Shown: positions 33,334 to 46,739 of the stretch, in pieces
Layout of the letters: every line of letters begins with the position of its first letter
Position numbering within the stretch: the first letter of the stretch is position 1
From: Torreya grandis
Lineage: Eukaryota; Streptophyta; Pinopsida; Cupressales; Taxaceae
DNA: 64,000 bases
Assembly (NCBI GenBank): GCA_037957365.1
Contig: JARHVA010001189.1
Location: forward strand, 2,207,501 to 2,271,500
Direction of reading: 5' to 3'
Notes under the pieces: generated by a model
Told to the model about the DNA's origin: nothing
The model's database searches: none
What the model saw: only the letters and a program-made list of their open reading frames with translations
Program-made: the position numbers and the translations under genes

Positions 33334-35100
33334 TGTCATTTGAAACATGCACTCATGGATGTTTTACGGCATGGGGAAGCTTGGAAATGAGGCATAGAGC
33401 ATGAAGGGCTTGCTTGGGCACAAGAGTCTAAGGCAATGGGTGTAGAAGTATTATTGCATAGTTTCATGTATGAGCATTATTTATCTCATCTTAATGATGG
33501 GAACATCCCCAAGGTGTGGGACCCTTGCACTCCTTGATATGAGCCTTCAAAGTAGTCCAAATTCCTTCTATTCTAAGTGAACTTGGTTTAAGACCAATGT
33601 GTAGGCCTAAAAAGTAAAAAGGTAAAATACCACTAATCTACACCTAATATATTTGAGAGGAAAATGGATGGAGAAGGTAAGAGATGTTGAAAGTAAAAGG
33701 TAATGTACCCAAAATAAAAAAATCACTCATATCATAAATATAGTGAAAACCTTTGAGAATAAGACAATATCACATAGTTTCATTCAAGTCACTCCAAATG
33801 CATAAGTGTTTTTTATAGAGGCATGGGAACACATCATAGTGTTGAGAGGGATGAATATTATCCATAGATAAATCCTATGTAGACCTTGGTGCATACAAGA
33901 TACGACCTTTAAGTGAGTTCTGAGTTTAATGAAGAGGTATTGGGGATGAATGGTAAATTAGAGGGGAAAACATTACACATAGATAGAAATAGACAAACAC
34001 AAATATCACACAAATCATTAGAATAATAGGAGGTGAACTTAATTCTCATTAACATGCAAGGTCTATCTAATATAAGTGCACATGGAGGGTTAATTTTGGT
34101 AGTGTGAGGCTACTAAAAAATGTGTTGACCCTTTTATAGTGAATTAACTAGGCTTTTATAGCATATTAAACTAGTTTTATAATTAATGCACCACTTAGGG
34201 GTGGTAGATGTAGCATTTAATCCTTTATGGTGTCATGTACATGCTTATTGAAGTCTCTTTGGTGATTAGATCTGGGGTCAGTGGTAAGATTAATTCTAGA
34301 TCCATTTTCATTAGGGAATTGAAGATCTCCTTGACAAAGTTAGAGAATGACGTGTACTCAAGTTTGATAGTTGATTCTACATTTAATTATTTTGATATCA
34401 CCTCAAGCTTTTCTCAACCACCTTTAATAATCTTCATTATATCCAGAAGCTACTCAGTATGTGGTGTTTCCTAACTAATCTTAGATGTGGTACTATGGGG
34501 ACATGTGTTACCTTGGTAGGCTCTTAGAGGAGTCTCTTAGATTTTTAGATAGGAACAGTATGGACATGACACATGGAATACTAGTGCTTGTATTAGACAA
34601 CTAATAATTTCTTTGTGTAGGATGAGCATCGAGCCACCATGTGGTGATGGTGAAAATAAGGTTGCATTGTATGTAATAGAAGGGCATAGATTCAAGATCA
34701 TATAGATGAGCATGAAACTATAGTGGATATGCATAAGTATGTCCTTGAATAAGATTGCATACAAATGTTGAAGGTCTTTGGCATATTCTTTGTGACCTAT
34801 AACTGCTCCTCATATGTTACTTTGGCCATTTAGAACTTGGGGGTCCTACATCCTTAAACATGTGTGCCTTTTGACCTATGTGCCACAAAATACTATGCAT
34901 AATCATGCATCAAGAACCTTTAGTGAGTGTGAACCATCCTCTTACTATTGTGTATACTTATACCTCTATCTTGAGCTTAAGTACAGATGAGAAGCACATG
35001 TGCACCTTTTACTTGAAGCACTTGGGTCATCGTAGGCATGCTATCTCTTTTGTAGGCCTTGGGAAGCCTTTCACTAACTAAGGGGTTACTTAGAAATTCA
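33334..35100 (-). repeat. R2b: LTR-like direct repeat, copy 2
   Basis: Pairs with R2a along its whole length. Minus-strand start TGAATTTCTAAG, end ...ATGACA. Just beyond the end on the minus strand is TTTTTGGCATGC, a possible but unmatched primer-binding site. Flanking bases give no clear TSD. Confidence 0.7.
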
Positions 35101-35601
35101 ACATGTACCTGACCTCATCTAGTGATAATAACTTAGACTACATGATCTACTCTAAGCCTAGCGTGAATAGTAAGAGGTAGGATCTTAGTTAAGATAGTTG
35201 GGAGGTCTATGGAAATGAGGAACAAAAAGAACCATCTAAAATCTTTGACATCTAGTAGTAATAGGTGGCAACTCAAACTGATCCATGTAATAATAAGCAT
35301 CATAAAAATATTCATTATTAATCCCCTTATTGATATTGACTTTTATCTTTTATTTTAAATTATGCATCTATGGAATTACATACAAATGAGATATTTTACA
35401 TATTATAAGAAAATAACATGTAAATAAAACCAAAAAACTTTAAACAAGGAAATAATAGATAGATTAAGTCATTATGATCATATTTATGATAAAAGTAAAA
35501 AATCAAGATTATGAAACCCTAATAAAAGAGCTAAAATGATAGAAGGAGATCCATGACAAACTAGGGTTTGCAATATTCAAAAATAAATGGGTTCACCATT
35601 A
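35101..35601 (-). other. Interior sequence next to inverted R1c
   Basis: Directly after R1c (minus strand) the sequence 'taatggtgaacccattta' parallels the junction after R1a, so this is R1-element leader or gag-upstream sequence on the minus strand, cut short by R2b. No gag motif survives. The minus open frame 35133-35315 is not recognisable. Confidence 0.45.
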
Positions 35602-36843
35602 TGTTTTATCAAACTTAGAGAATAATAAAATATTAATATAATTATGACAAACTACTAAGTAAATCAGAATATATAAAATATACAATTATCACACGTGACT
35701 AATTTATAACTTACTATTTTAAAAAATGTGTTAAAAGGGGAAAGTGCTAAAGATAAATAACTTAGCTAAAACACAAATATGATGGAATGTAAAAAATATT
35801 CTATAATCAACCATGGGACTATGTGAGTTTACTTTGAGTCAAGATCAAGGCTTCATTTTACTCTAGGATAAGGTCACACTATTTGGACAAGGTCAACTTT
35901 CACTAGTATTTATAGGGTGCATCGACATCCATTAGGGTTTTTTCCCTCTATGAAAGTTTTGATCGATACACCTTCACCTTTCTTTATTGTGTGTGTATGT
36001 GGATGTCTTAAATATGTCATGAGAGATACTATGTACCTTATTTTTCACTCAAAACCTTAGCTCATTGATAAAGAGGAATAAATGCAGTGAAATGGGAAAA
36101 AGGGGGTTTGGGGCTGAAGTTGTGCTTGACCTCAACACTTTGTGTATTGAGCATTGCCTATATACGAATACCATGAAGAGGGATAAAACTCCATGTATTT
36201 ATCCCATGCTATGGTGGGTGTGTATAATATTATTTAAATTTTATGTGCCAGTGCAATCCTAGTGTCATTAGGTGCTTGAAAAATGACTTATGGCCTTGCT
36301 AGTGTAATCATACCTAACTCTAGGCTTCTTAGGCTATATGAACTAATAATCAAGAAGAATAGGTATTTTCCTCTCAATTTTCAATTAGATAATTCTAAAA
36401 AATTTCAAAATAGAAGCCTCTAGTGAAAAAATGTATAGCAAGTGTGTTTATATGTTGATCCTTTTGGGATTTCTTTGAATTAGGAATTTGAAACATGTGG
36501 AATGACCCATTGGGATAAATTTAAATTTGAGAAACTAAGCATTATTTAGCAAAGGATGAAACTGGTAGATTCAGACACTATTAGCCAATGGGATTATCCT
36601 AAAAGTGTGACTTTGTCTAAGGAGTAAAGATAACCAAAATGGAAGCATGAATCAATCAAGGGATAAACTTAGGCTGTTTAGAATGAGGGATAGGAAGAAT
36701 TAGTATCAGATTTGCTTCAAGGTAAAGGGTCATATGCATAGGAATGGAATAAAAATGGTTTAAATCATGTAATTGAGTATAGGTAAAGTGTGCATAAGGA
36801 GTGGTCACAAGAGCATTGTTTTAGCATCAAATGTTAATTTTAG
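35602..36843 (-). repeat. R1c: inverted LTR-like repeat, copy 3 of 4
   Basis: 1.24 kb, reverse complement of R1a and R1b. It lacks the 410-bp retroposon of R1a and so provides the empty site. It shares the minus-strand 'ctcaattacatgattt' block that corresponds to the R1a insertion site. The plus open frame 36065-36262 is fortuitous. Confidence 0.7.
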
Positions 36844-37076
36844 TTAGTATAGTTACAAATATGATTGTTACTATGAGCTTGGTGATTGTTATTATGTATA
36901 TTTTTATTGTATGGAATTTTCATGATTTCTATCATGCATCTACTATGATTATTATCACCATGTGCTTAATTAATATGGCTACTAAACATTGACACTTGTA
37001 TACCCATTGCTTTAGATTACATGTTTCACATGTGCTTGAATGACCAAAATATTTATATGGCAACATATATTATCAT

Positions 37077-37152
<76 letters not shown>

Positions 37153-37824
37153 ATCATACTATTATATATAACACATTATGTGCATGACTCTTTCTTTTGA
37201 GATGAGTAATTTTCAAGCTTCATCCCTCATATCAAAATGGGGGCATACAATAGAATTTTTTAATATATTCAACTTGTGATAGGTAGAAATTTCATAATTG
37301 AGATAGATTATGTGATTCAAATGGGTCAGATTGATTATATTGAGATGTGTTTAAGGCATTCTAAAAGATTTTATGCAATAATTTTGGCATTTTATCACAT
37401 TTTTTTAGACACGTGTTAGCATTCCATATCACTTTGATGGACAGGTGGATCATATTGGGTCATATACTATACTCATGTAAATACTTTTCTATTTTTTATA
37501 TTGAGGATCAGTGAGGGATGATGGGACTATGTAAGAACATTGGGTATATAATATTCTATAATGGTCAATCCTTTTACATGTGAACCTATTTTAGGGTTTG
37601 GATTTTACATAAAAACCTAATTTGATGCTCAAATTTAATATACAAACCTAATTTTAGGGTCCCATAATAGAGTTTATGTGATATTTAGAGTATTGTATTT
37701 GAGATTACTACTTAGCTCAACTTATATCACTCATTATTTAGTGGTAGTTGGGGAATTTACACTCCTCAACTCACATTTTCAAAAGTTACATCTCTTAGGG
37801 AATGATCACCACATGATGTTCTCA
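36844..37824. other. Region between R1c and R1d
   Basis: No coding sequence. It contains the (AT)n tract at 37081-37149 and, at about 37230-37245, 'tcaaaatgggggcatac', which resembles a Gypsy polypurine tract on the plus strand and is similar to 6280-6302. The orientation conflicts with the minus-strand R1 copies on both sides, so a rearrangement or chance match is possible. Confidence 0.4.
37081..37149. repeat. (AT)n microsatellite
   Basis: About 34 uninterrupted AT dinucleotides. Such a pure tract in heavily mutated surroundings suggests recent slippage growth. It is self-complementary and may also be prone to assembly error. Confidence 0.95.
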
Positions 37825-39037
37825 TGTTTTATCAAATTTGGGATTTATAGAAAACCCTAAATGATAACACTACTTTGAAAAACTAGGAGAATAATATAAC
37901 AATAATAACATTTATTGATTTGTAATTATTTTATAATGGGAACTTACTAAAAAAAAAGTGTAATGAGAAAATAAATACTTAGATGGAAATTATGTCTACA
38001 GGAGGAATCAAAAGCTGAAACTTATTGTGTAGGGAAATATGATGACTAGAATCAGGAATCAAGAACTCAATATGGACCTATAAAATAACATTAGGAAGAA
38101 AACACTAGAGTGGTGGCACTCCTATCCAACCTAACACACTCTTATCCACTTGTAGTGAGTAAATCAAGGTTTTTAGGTTCTATGTGTCTTCATCTATAGA
38201 TATTTTATCTAGTATGGGAGCTTACAATCACTTATATAGACCTTTGTATGACTAATCTTCAAAACCCTAATTTCTTGAAATATGAATACCAATTCAAAAT
38301 CAATTGGGAAAAGAGGGTTATTGGTTTAAGTTGGGTGAGACCTCATCACTCCGCGTGTTAAGTATTGCCTACATACCAATACTCTGAAGAGAGATCTAAC
38401 TTCATGTAATACTCCCATGTTATGGTGGTGTGTGAATAAATTATATAATATTCTATATGTTGGTATAATATTGATGTGATTAAGTACCTTAATTACTACT
38501 TGTGACTTATAAAATGCATTTAGACTTGAGATTTGGGAAAGTAGGGTTGTATGTAATTAAAAATTGGGAGAAATAGGTACTTTACTCTTAATGTTTAATT
38601 ATCATTCTAGTGTTTTTCAATGTGGAAGATTCTCTTTCCTAAAAAATGGTTTGAAAAGTGTTTATATAGTCATATATTTGAAAGGACTTAGAATGGGGCT
38701 CATTAGGGACATAGGTCAACCTTCCTATAGATTTTGATTTTAAAATTTAGCTCATATCGGGCAAGACAATAGGAGAGGGGGCAAGGACATTAGAATGGTG
38801 CACTATAGTCCCTAAGCTGCTCTTGTCAAATGGGTTATTTCATCATTTTGAGGTTCATGTATGGCCTCAATTATGTCTAAGGTTGATAATAATATGGATG
38901 AGTACATCTAGGGGTCATTTATCAACTTAGAGGAGTGTGTAAGGTGGTTACAAATGATAAAGGGGGCCTTAGATAAGCCTAGACCTAAGTGCAAGAAAGT
39001 GGTCACAAGTGCATAGTTTTAGCTTCAATTTTAATTT
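37825..39037 (-). repeat. R1d: inverted LTR-like repeat, copy 4 of 4
   Basis: 1.21 kb, same orientation as R1c, ending in TGTTTTATCAAA on the plus strand (minus ...AAACA). It is the most diverged copy; the 'attgcctacataccaatact' and 'cccatgttatggtgg' blocks match R1c near 36155-36220. Confidence 0.6.
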
Positions 39038-40093
39038 ATGTGTTTGCAATTTCCCTACTTTTATTCTAGTAATTCAACAAAGTGAAAGTGTAGAGTAAAA
39101 GGAAAAAGAGTGCATACTTGAACTTACTTGTGAAGAGGAGTCCTGAATGTAGGCCACAATGTTGAATTGTGCCCCATGAAAAAACCTACAATGAAACATA
39201 TGTAATATTAGTCTTTACTTAAAATGAATAGCAAAAAGTGAAACACAAAAAACTAGAGAGTAACAAGGAATGAATACATCTGATTGGGTATGTGAACCAT
39301 TGTGGTTTTCTAGCACAAAAATTGGTGACTATAGTAGGTTATACCCTTGGAGTTTTTATTGACATTGAATAGCTTGGATTAGATTGTGCATGCCCCAAAT
39401 CCTCATCAATGGTTGAGTGTGATTAAGAAATCAAGGTGTGCTTTAATCCATCATCACATACCCAAGGCATTAAAGTAAATTTGGAATCCCTCTATGAATC
39501 TCAATAAACATTTATGGGTAAAAACCTAGAGAAAATATTGGTGTAAATACTGGTGCAAAAAGTGAACCAACCAATGTAGATGGAATAAGGATAAATTTTA
39601 AATTGGTGAAAAATTGGTGAAAATACTAAGTATAATTTGGGTTTTGTGTATACATCATAGAGAATGATGTGAATTTTCCATTGTATCTACAAGACTGGTG
39701 AAAAAACTAAGAAATGAAGAAACAATGTGTCATGCACATGTCCCCAACTAATATTTGGGTTAAATCATAATAGTTTGTCCCACTTTTTGGCATAAAGAGG
39801 ACACATACACTTTCATCTTCTCCTCAAAATATATTGAGTTTGGGTTAATTAATTAATCAACAAATATGTTTTATACTACATATATAAATATGTAGTGAAT
39901 ATACATTTTTCCAATTTTCCTAAAAATCATTAAATTTTTTTTAAGATTTATTTTTTATTTTTATTTTTATTTTTAATTTTTTTCTAGCTGGCTAGTGGGA
40001 CAGTATTATACTTTGACCCATATGGTGTATATAGATTTCGAGACTGAGTTAAAAAATTCAATTCCAACTAAACGTGTGTGTTAACTTAGAACA
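39038..40093. other. Gene-free region left of the 13.6-kb Gypsy element
   Basis: Stops in all frames. A few short local repeats of 'ggtgaaaa' lie around 39540-39720. The T-rich tract at 39925-39985 is low complexity. Nothing else recognised. Confidence 0.4.
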
Positions 40094-40688
40094 TGTTAGC
40101 TTGTAAATATGAATGCAAAACTGCATGTTTGGATGTATGTGATAAATATATATCACATTGGTTATATTGTTACATAGTTATTATAATTGCATATCAAGCA
40201 TATTTCCTCTAGGAATAGCTCCAAGAAGTTATAAAAAACACTGTATGGACACCTATTATATGTTTTTACTAAACATAATAGCAGTTTTGTTGGACTTATT
40301 GTAATCATTATCTAGTTCTAATATTATGGTGGTTTCATTATAATAGAAAGATTGATCAATAACTATTGCTCTATGTTTTGATCATTTCTATAATTGATAT
40401 TTAGATAAGCTTCATATGGTTTTCTCTCTATTTTTGTTTATTAATTTGTATAGTTAGATAGATGTAATTGGTTTTCTTTCCATAGTTTTGTTTAATAATG
40501 TCTACTTCATGCATACTTAAGCATGAACTGTGTGAGTAATATAACTTCTTAGATTATATTATATGTTGCCTTCTATATATGTTATTTTCCTTTGACTATC
40601 TATGTTTTTTCATACTTCCTAACTTTATTTGCACAGTTATCCCTATAATTATAATGTTTTTATGAATCACCAAGAACCTTTACTAATA
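40094..40688 (+). repeat. Gypsy 5' LTR
   Basis: Starts TGTTAGCTTG and ends about ...CTAATA (CA changed to TA). The next bases, ATGGTGTAGTGAGC, are in primer-binding-site position; I cannot assign the tRNA. Confidence 0.85.
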
Positions 40689-43480
40689 ATGGTGTAGTGA
40701 GCATGGAAATAATTGGCTAAGGAGATGTTGTGATGGTTACCAAATCAAAGAGAATTGGAAATTTGGATAGAATAGAAGATTCATAAATTCATAAAGGAGG
40801 AAGCACAAAGGATAGGATGTATCATAAGAGAAATAATACAAGAACACATCTATGGTGAGCCTTATGAAATATTTTGGTGTGAACTACCTTGAATATTAGT
40901 TGATTGGATGGCCTAATTAGAATATCATTATTTTTTATTTAGAGCTAGAGATGTTATTAAATGGACTAAAGATAAGGTAGAGTGGCTATAGATCCTAAAC
41001 AAAAGTTAGACTTGTGAGATCTATCATTATATAACTGTTATCATCAATGGATACATAATTGAGTCTGTAGTACAAGGGTACATAACATTTTAAATGGTAG
41101 AAGATCTATTTATTAGGGGTATTAGAGGCAAATTTTTGTAACAATCCCTTTGTTAATCAAGATGTTGGCTATATAAAATTCCATGGTTCCTATTATGATC
41201 AAAATGGAGTAATCACTTTGGGTGTCATGGGTATGTATTTGATAGAAGGGTGAATGGTGAGATAATAAAAGGATAGAGTTTAAACCTAAGTCCATAATGG
41301 AGAATCAAGAGGAGAGAAATCAAAAGAATACTCTAGATTTAGAAAGAGAGTTGTGAAAATAAAAATGGTGGAATAAAAAGATTGAGACCCATGAAGTTAC
41401 AAATATAAGGAGTTATAGTAGCATATAATAAGAGAGTGATAAAGAGATAAGGGAAGAAGATCTAGGTGATGAGAGGAGGAGTAAGGATTTCAAGATTAGT
41501 TTGGATAGAAAATGTGAGGAAAAGGAGGATCAAGTGAGAGAGGAAGAGGAATAAAATAGTGTATAAGTAGATTAGTAAATTAAGAGTTTACAAACATATA
41601 AAAGAGTATTCCATGGAGGATAAATAATATTTTCATATAGCCATAGACATAGCATAGGTGTAAGCTTTGAGAAATATGTTGTTAGAGGTACAAACCATTC
41701 ACCTTTGGAGCACACATCCTCCAAGCTTATTTTTTTAGATTCATCTTAATTTCAATACCACTTTGGAAGATGAGGATTAACAAGGACCATTCACAAAATA
41801 TATTCACTAGAAAGGTATTCAAGCACAAAAGGTAGCACATCATGAAGTCACACATAATTTTTCCAAAAAATTGAAGAACAATATACAAGCATTAGCTTTA
41901 ACAGAGATAGATCATGTAATTCTTGCATAAGTAATGGAGTTTCTCGTATAAATAAATATTTTGAAAGAAGAAGAAGAGGACAAGGATAAATCAAAGATTA
42001 TATTATCACCAAAACAACCAGGGACACAATAGGTTTTAAAACTTTAGGTATTCCCCATAATTCCTTAAAATTCATAGATACCAGTTATTTAGTAACTAAC
42101 TATGATACCTATGAGAAATAATAGTATGGTGTCTTAGTTAGGGAAATTTATCAATCTAGAACACTATGATGGGTCTGCAGACCCATAATAATACTTGCTC
42201 ACCTATGATATGAAGTGGTATGCCAAAGTAATTATTGATGATGCCATAAAGAAGTTTGAACTCATTGTATCTTTGTGTGGTCATGCATTAGAGTTCATAT
42301 ACCACATAGATTTTAATCAATTGGATCTACAATAGGTAAAGAACATGTTTATCATAGAATTTAACATTGAGAAATGTTCTAGTCAAACTATACATGATTT
42401 GAAATAAATCTAACAGGGAGCAAAATAGACCATCTTTGATGATCATAGATTCTTTGATGTGATGAATAAAGTGGAGTTTGATCTAGTAGATAAAGATAAA
42501 GTGGTTTGGTTTTTATAAGTACTATGAGTAAGAATATGGTTCACCATCACTCAAACACAATTCAACACAAAGGTAGATATAAGATCAGTTGTGATTAGGG
42601 TCATAAATAGATTGAAGAGTATGGTGATAATTTAACTTTAACTTCAAAAATATAAGACACTCTAAAACACTCCTAAGAAGGATAGATCAATATCAAGAGG
42701 GAGGATATAGTTATAAGTATGTTTTATAATGTATAGAATACAAGGGAATCATATGAATGAGTCCCCAAGAATCAAAATAAAATTATGTGAAATATGTATA
42801 GTGGTAGGGCATGCAACATCTCATTTACATCTCCTACAATAGTTTGTCAATAATCCATAGACTCTATATTTTAACTTTTTTAAGTCACCTAATCATGATG
42901 AAAAAAATTGTAGATCCCTCTAAGAACTACAGGAGATATTACAAAGAATGTGTTTTTGGTTGTTGTACAGCAAGTAGCCATTACAATTAAAATAATTCCT
43001 AGCCCAAAAGTTAGCATGATAGGTATAACACAGATGGGAGCACCATGGATTTTAAAGGGACCATAATATCAATCTATAGGTATGGCCGATTGGACACCAT
43101 CATCTTAGTCTTGGATAAATCCATCTTAGAACTAGACGCAACATAATACAAATCTTCCTCTCAATAGAATCTTATGATTCTATAGGCACAATAGATAAAC
43201 TAGGCACCATCACTTCCTCAATATCAATATGGTGGGTATGATGCCCTATAATAATAAGTTTTGGATAAACAACATGATTCTAGGAGTTTTGGGATGAAAT
43301 AATCAAATGGTTGGGGATTCTAAGCAAATAAAGGTGTGTAGGGGAAGATAACAAGGTGGTGCATAGGGAGGTAGGGGAAATAATTCCCAATGACCTCTAA
43401 TTTAGTGCTACTTGTGTAGATAATTTAACCATGTATAGAAAAATTGTCCATCAAATCTTAAGTGGCAATCCTATTGTGCC
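40689..43480 (+). pseudogene. Gypsy gag relic with leader
   Basis: The leader and N-terminal part (40.7-41.9 kb) are heavily broken, with a Lys/Glu-rich stretch near 41240-41560. The capsid-like part begins near 42165 (Y-D-G-S-A-D-P, two stops, Y-L-L-T-Y) and continues through H-A-L-E-F-I to about 42530. A Gly/Arg-rich stretch near 43340-43400 precedes a correctly spaced CX2CX4HX4C knuckle at 43406-43447 (C-Y-L-C, then N-H and N-C, with two stops inside). This CCHC form differs from the CX2HX4HX4C form in the other Gypsy relics of the window, so it is a different lineage. Confidence 0.7.
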
Positions 43481-44029
43481 TACTATATATCTTTAAATAA
43501 ACATAACATAGAGGACTATCTAGTTTTGGAAAAATAGTGAACCAATAAAGTAGTAAGGAATGTGAATCTAATTAGTGCACATCCTAGATAAGATGCCTTT
43601 ATACAAGTAGTCACCTGGTAAAAACATGTGGAACAAGGATTAACACATCTAGAGATGCCACAAGATTATAGGATAAGAAAGGATCGACAAGATAAATATC
43701 TTAAACTAGTCACCAAGGAAGGACTAATGTGAGAAGTTTCACAAAATTTTGAAAATAATCCACCAATAGGAGACTATCTAAGATGATGTTATAGCTATAT
43801 ATGTGTAGAATGTTTAGTATGGATAGATAGTGTACATCATGTGAGAATATGGTGTTATCACCACCCTAACATATTTAATGAAGCTAATCATTACACTACA
43901 TAATGAGGACATTTCACATAATATCACCAATATGATCCATAATTTTTTATAATGTGCACATAAAGGCCAATAATATATAGATAAAATGATTTGCTATGTT
44001 AAGACTAAAAAACCTTGGTATGTTATTCT

Positions 44030-44400
44030 AGTATTGATATCGAATTGGTAGGGTATGAAATACCCAATGTAGTCTTATGTTTTGGCAGCACTAATAACAT
44101 GATCCTAAGATCAATATCGGTAGTTATTGGGGAACCTATATAAATATATAATCCTATCACTCTAAGACTTATGGACTATGGATTATTTGAACCCATTGGA
44201 TGTCTATAGTTCATGGAAATTAAAGTCACAGATTTGAGTCTGTGTGGTGACTCTGAAGTAATTGACATGAAGATAGACAAGACTCACTGCCCTGTATTTA
44301 TTGGAATAAAATGGGTATATGATGGTTAGATGATGATCAATATGGTGATAAATAAATTTAAATATCATCATGGAGATAAGATCATCATAATTCCATTAAA
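44030..44400 (+). pseudogene. Gypsy aspartic protease relic
   Basis: The catalytic D-[ST]-G is not visible; the surviving part begins at an S-T-N-N-M region and continues through N-P-I-T-L-R-L and D-S-E-V-I-D-M-K, to C-P-V-F-I-G-I-K-W-V-Y-D-G, the counterpart of the L-L-G-x-x-W-x-x-D close of the domain in plant Gypsy elements. Two stops. It would have cut Gag-Pol. Confidence 0.7.
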
Positions 44401-45699
44401 TAAATGTGGGAAAAAACCATAATACATAGCCAAAGACCCTAATTTTCCATATTTTTGTGGGGAAAGTAATTAGATGAAAGTAAATGTAGAATATAAATAG
44501 AAAGCTTTGTAAGATATTGAATATAGAGTTTTATAAAACACAAATTCTCTATAATAAACAAATACTTTGTAAGCATATTCTAAATCACATATATATTCCA
44601 TAGTTGGAATTGGAAGATGTGTGATCTGTGTCTGTAAGTTTTCTAACTTGATCTGAGATAGACTTATTATATCACATAGGTTACACAGACAAAGATTATA
44701 TAGAAATAACTCTAGAAGGAATTCTACCATGGGATATAGCCTCATCAATTCAGGCATATTCTAATACACACATAATCAATTGGGTTAAGCTAGAACATGA
44801 GATACATCCTCTTTGGATGGTCTTTATGACAAAATGCCAAATACCCCACTATTTCACCATTGAGGATGTCAATCAATTTATCCTTTAATTCCAACATCAT
44901 GTATCAAATATTATCCAAAGGGTGAGTGCTCTAAACTATGCACTAAATGGGATTACTACAAATTGGGGGTTAGTTCACCATGATAAGCAACTGAGTTGGG
45001 ATGAAGAATGCAAAATATGGTTAGCATAGTTCTAATTGCCAAAGAACATTAGAAAATACAGGATTAGTATTTAAATAGGGAGATTGTCTAGAGATTCATA
45101 TTTATTGATGCATAAAAGTTGAGGTTACATAAAATATGGCTTCAAATTACTAGGTACATGTTTTCAAATATACACTAGATGTTTTCTCAACTACATGGTA
45201 CATACACCAAGAGTGAAAGTAGGAAATGAAGCATTGGGCATAGGTCCAAAGTGACTTCATTCAAACATTAATTTTTGAATATGACAACCCCCTAACAAAC
45301 CAAACATTATAGAAGTTCAAGAATTTTTTTTCATGGGAGAGCCAAGGACTTAGATAGTATGGTTGAGTCATCTTCGCAACAAATCTATCCTCTAACTTGA
45401 AGGATACCTTATAGACCCATAAATCAAAAAATGGGAAGGAACAATCATCATTCAACCTTTCCATAAGATATAATATTAAGATGATTAGATGTCTAATTTA
45501 TATGATAAATATGGCATGGATTTAGTTAATCTATTTGATCTTAAACAAGAAGTTGAGCCACTTCCAGATCCAATCATAAAATAAATAGAAGATGAAAAAT
45601 TATGACATATCAATTTTATAGAGTGACAAGCCTATCAAATATAGTGTGAATAAATTTTTGGAGGGGAATTCAACATCTATCAATAACCACTAAAGGAAC

Positions 45700-46500
45700 A
45701 TGTGGGGTAACATTAGAACAAAGGTCACTCCCAAGTTAGCACATATTGGAGATTATTGGTATCAAGAGGACATATCAAAAGTTAAGCAACTCTTAAAGGA
45801 TTACCAAGATATCTTCCTTAAAAATTTTGTAGAGGTTAAGGATGTTGACCCATCTTTTATTTAAATTCATATTAAGTTAAAGGAATGTGCATGCCTAATC
45901 AAGAAAAGACCCTATCGATTGAATCCAAAAAAAAATCTTAAAGTGAAAGTTGAGTTGGATTGTATGCAAGAAGTTGGTATTATTTTTTCTCTAGAGAAAT
46001 TTGATTGGGTTATCCCCATGGTGGTGAAACCAAAGAATACTAGTGAGATATAAATCTATGGATACTATCACATATTGGATGAAGCTTATGTCAATGATCC
46101 ATTTCTTATTCTATTCACAGATGAAGTTTTAAAAGCAGTCATAGGGTATGAAGTGTATTCCTTCATAGATGGATTTAGTGGATATCATTAGATACTAATT
46201 ACATATAAATATAGGGACAACACCACTTTTTTAATTAAAATGGGCTCCTTTGCATATAAGGTAATACCATTTGGGTTGAATAATGCACTTATGATTTTAT
46301 CTAGAGCTCTAATCATTGCATTTAAGGACTTTATCCATGACTTTGTGGAAGTCTAATTAGATGATTGGGTAGTGTTTTATTTGTTCCAAAATCACCTATC
46401 TAAACTTAGACTTATGTTTGAAATATGTAGGGTACTATAATTTGTGCTCAATTTGAATAAATGTTTATTTTTTACATAATTTGGATTTCTACAAGGACAT
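45700..46500 (+). pseudogene. Gypsy reverse transcriptase
   Basis: It reads K-K-R-P-Y-R-L-N-P, then a palm A motif F-I-D-G-F-S-G-Y-H at 46162-46188 with the catalytic Asp kept, T-T-F-L-I-K-M-G-S-F-A-Y-K-V-I-P-F-G-L-N-N-A, and L-D-D-W at 46357-46368. The Tyr before L-D-D is now a stop (TAA). About five stops in 260 codons and no clear frameshift. The substrate is the element's own RNA. Upstream (44.4-45.7 kb) is a poorly readable protease-RT linker. Confidence 0.92.
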
Positions 46501-46739
46501 AGTTTTTAGTAAGGGCATATTAGTAGATAGAGCTAATATCATAGTAATTGTGGGAATGCCTCCACCTATAATTTTAATAAAGATGTGATATTTTTTGAGA
46601 CATACAGGACACTACTATAAGTTCATTAATGGGTATGCAGTCATATCTACCCTTTTGGATAAGTTTATGCATAAAGGAACATAGTTTATATGGATAGAGG
46701 AATTACAAGAAGTAGTCATTGAATTAAAGAAGAGACTAG

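Noticed and set aside
37220..37260. Second gag-protease element 3' end (polypurine tract similar to 6280-6302)
   Set aside because: The match is short and its orientation conflicts with the flanking inverted R1 copies.
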